Of a stretch of 5,033 nt of DNA, positions 3,755 through 5,033 are shown piece by piece. The notes under the pieces were generated by a model. That model had not been told where the DNA came from. It worked only from the letters and a program-made list of their open reading frames with translations, and ran no database searches. A program made the position numbers and the translations under genes. Origin of the DNA: Candidatus Zixiibacteriota bacterium. GTDB lineage: Bacteria > Zixibacteria > MSB-5A5 > GN15 > JAAZOE01. Location: assembly GCA_012797915.1 (NCBI GenBank), contig JAAZOE010000137.1, forward strand, positions 1 to 5,033. The letters run 5' to 3'. The first letter of the stretch is position 1. Each line of letters starts with the position of its first letter.

Positions 3755-5033
3755 CTATTTCTTCCCGTCATCGAAGATGTTCAATTCCCGGATCGAGCCG
3801 CCATCGGCGTCCAGGCCGACGCCGAAATTGTTGTGACCATAGACCGAATCAGTCTTCGCCGGCGAAAACCAGGCGGCATCGTTGCGATACGCGTCTGATG
3901 CCGTGACGGCGTCGCCATCCTTCATCATATAGGCGTCATTCCCCGCAGCGTCGATAAACAGCCCGGCCGACTTGGCGTAATAGAAATACGGCGCCAGGGG
4001 GTTGGGGACGGCATAATCCTCCCGAAACGTCGCTGCGCCGAATCCCTGCTGGCCTTTGCCATAGACATAGGAATCATCCCCACCCATGTCGAAGAAGAAG
4101 GCCATCGACCGGATCTGCGCCAGGCCATAGGAAATGATTCTGGCTTCATAGCGGTCGTTGCCGCCCCGGTCTATGAACAGGGCGTTGGTGAAATCCCATC
4201 CGAATCCGAACGCCGCTCCGGCGGTTTCGGTCAACAGGTGTTTATCGTCGCCGGCTTCATCCAGCAGGATGCCATTGCAGAAATGCGCGCCCGAGGCTTG
4301 CGTGAAGTAGACCGACCGGTATTCATCGTTCCCCGCGCCGTCGTAGCAGATGCCGGTGCCGAACCAATAGCCGCATCCCAGGGTGAAGTTGCCGGAAGTG
4401 TAGACGTCGTCGCCGGAGATATCGACGATCGCCCCGATGCCTCCGGCCCAGCTGTGCCCGTCGGAGCCGTCCCCCCGGCGACCCATCCCGGCTCCCTGGG
4501 AGTCGTTGGCGTTGACGGCGAATTGGCTGTGGTAGTCGCCGAAGTTGACCACCGTGGACGACGGCTCGGCGGTATAGCGGTCGCGACCGGCATAATCGGC
4601 CAGCACGCCGATGCCCCCGCCGACCCCGCCCATCCCCTGGCCGTCTCGATACAGATAGTAGGCATCATCGCCCCCGCCGTCGATAGCCAGCCCGATGCCG
4701 AAATAGGCCGCCCCCTGCGACGATGTTTCCGCCAGATACCGGTCGTTTCCAGTTTTATCGAATAGCAGGCCAAGCCCGAAGAATCCGGCCCCTTGCGATA
4801 GGACCTTCCCTTCATAGAGGTCATTCCCGGCGGCATCGTACGACAGCCCCACGCCGAGGATGCCGGTTCCGCATGACGGGACAAGGCGGTCGCGGTTGGT
4901 GTAGGCATCATCGCCGCCCAGGTCGATCAGGACCGAAACGCCGTGGCCGGGCCGTGAGGTCGCGCCGGCGGCGCCGAGGTATCGGTCATTGCCGCCGAAA
5001 TCGACGATCAACAGGCAGTCGTTGCCATCGGTC
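3755..5033 (-). CDS. Large repeat protein with GNDxY-type 26-30-residue repeats (C-terminal part, 5' end outside window)
   Basis: The frame ends at TAG 3757-3755 and is open to the right edge. A TTG at 5011 could be read as a start, but in-frame residues upstream (TDGNDCL) continue the same composition and no ribosome site is visible, so the real start lies outside. The visible 425 or so residues contain twelve copies of D-x2-G-[GNDR]-D-x-[YH], each preceded by an alternating G-x-G-hydrophobic strand and often followed by SQG-type glycine-rich turns (for example GLGLLFDKTGNDRY then SSQGAAYFG). Spacing is mostly 26-30 residues, with two longer loops. It is not the RTX nonapeptide GGxGxDxUx, though acidic turns on successive coils suggest a beta-solenoid, perhaps calcium binding. 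The C-terminus decays to GVGLDADGG and a charged FDDGKK cap. Export is likely but the N-terminus is unseen. I do not recognise a named family. Confidence 0.85.
   Translation of the reverse strand, partial: TDGNDCLLIVDFGGNDRYLGAAGATSRPGHGVSVLIDLGGDDAYTNRDRLVPSCGTGILGVGLSYDAAGNDLYEGKVLSQGAGFFGLGLLFDKTGNDRYLAETSSQGAAYFGIGLAIDGGGDDAYYLYRDGQGMGGVGGGIGVLADYAGRDRYTAEPSSTVVNFGDYHSQFAVNANDSQGAGMGRRGDGSDGHSWAGGIGAIVDISGDDVYTSGNFTLGCGYWFGTGICYDGAGNDEYRSVYFTQASGAHFCNGILLDEAGDDKHLLTETAGAAFGFGWDFTNALFIDRGGNDRYEARIISYGLAQIRSMAFFFDMGGDDSYVYGKGQQGFGAATFREDYAVPNPLAPYFYYAKSAGLFIDAAGNDAYMMKDGDAVTASDAYRNDAAWFSPAKTDSVYGHNNFGVGLDADGGSIRELNIFDDGKK
3929..5002 (-). repeat. Protein-level tandem repeat array, twelve units
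   Basis: Counting residue 1 at the TTG at 5011, the first Asp of each unit falls at residues 4, 30, 59, 85, 111, 139, 197, 224, 251, 281, 308 and 354. Ordinary spacings are 26-30; the 58 and 46 spacings contain insertions. The Tyr seven residues after this Asp is present in all units but one (His at 258). The DNA copies are clearly diverged, so this is an old array rather than a recent expansion. Confidence 0.8.

Noticed and set aside
4238..4765. Plus-strand 175-codon open frame inside the repeat-protein gene
   Set aside because: It is a shadow of the opposite-strand repeats: GC-rich codons with regular spacing give long antisense frames. The minus-strand frame has clear periodic protein motifs.
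3755..5011. TTG at 5011 as the true start of the repeat protein
   Set aside because: The frame is open upstream to the window edge with similar residues (DGNDCL), and no ribosome site or signal peptide lies at this position.
3755..5033. RTX toxin or haemolysin-type calcium-binding repeats
   Set aside because: The Gly/Asp-rich look is similar, but the unit is about 26-30 residues with D-x2-G-N-D-x-Y rather than the 9-residue GGxGxDxUx, so calling it RTX would mislead.

Overview
This 5 kb bacterial window has two parts. Positions 1 to about 2,280 are visibly AT-richer. They hold the end of an IS3-type insertion sequence, two exported-protein genes on the minus strand, and a roughly 650 bp region with no convincing gene. 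Positions 2,290 to 5,033 are GC-rich and hold a two-gene plus-strand phospholipid operon that converges with a large minus-strand repeat protein running off the right edge.

Layout: 1-140 is the left end of an IS3-family element, with a recognisable terminal repeat and the first 30 codons of OrfA. It interrupts a secreted-protein gene (141-1045) whose frame stays open through the IS end to the window edge. Upstream of that gene, on the same strand, is a small putative lipoprotein (1204-1635). The 1636-2289 region separates divergent transcription units and contains several small inverted repeats and weak promoter-like boxes. Next come a CDP-alcohol phosphatidyltransferase of PgsA type (2290-2964) and an overlapping HAD-IB phosphatase (2936-3655). 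The phosphatase keeps its catalytic motif only if it starts at a CTG codon. A compound palindrome (3681-3753) lies between the convergent genes. A repeat protein with twelve recognisable units of about 26-30 residues fills 3755-5033.

Function: the synthase and phosphatase plausibly perform successive steps, making a phosphatidyl-alcohol phosphate and then removing the phosphate, for example in phosphatidylglycerol synthesis. This is inferred from families and overlap; the substrate cannot be read from the sequence. The remaining genes look like surface or secreted proteins of unknown function.

Organism: the signal peptide, lipobox and strong Shine-Dalgarno sites fit a bacterium, probably with a Gram-negative envelope. 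The GNDxY-type repeat protein brings to mind poorly characterised environmental phyla (Zixibacteria, Planctomycetes or Krumholzibacteria-like groups), but that is a weak impression. No defence system, CRISPR array, tRNA or rRNA was seen.
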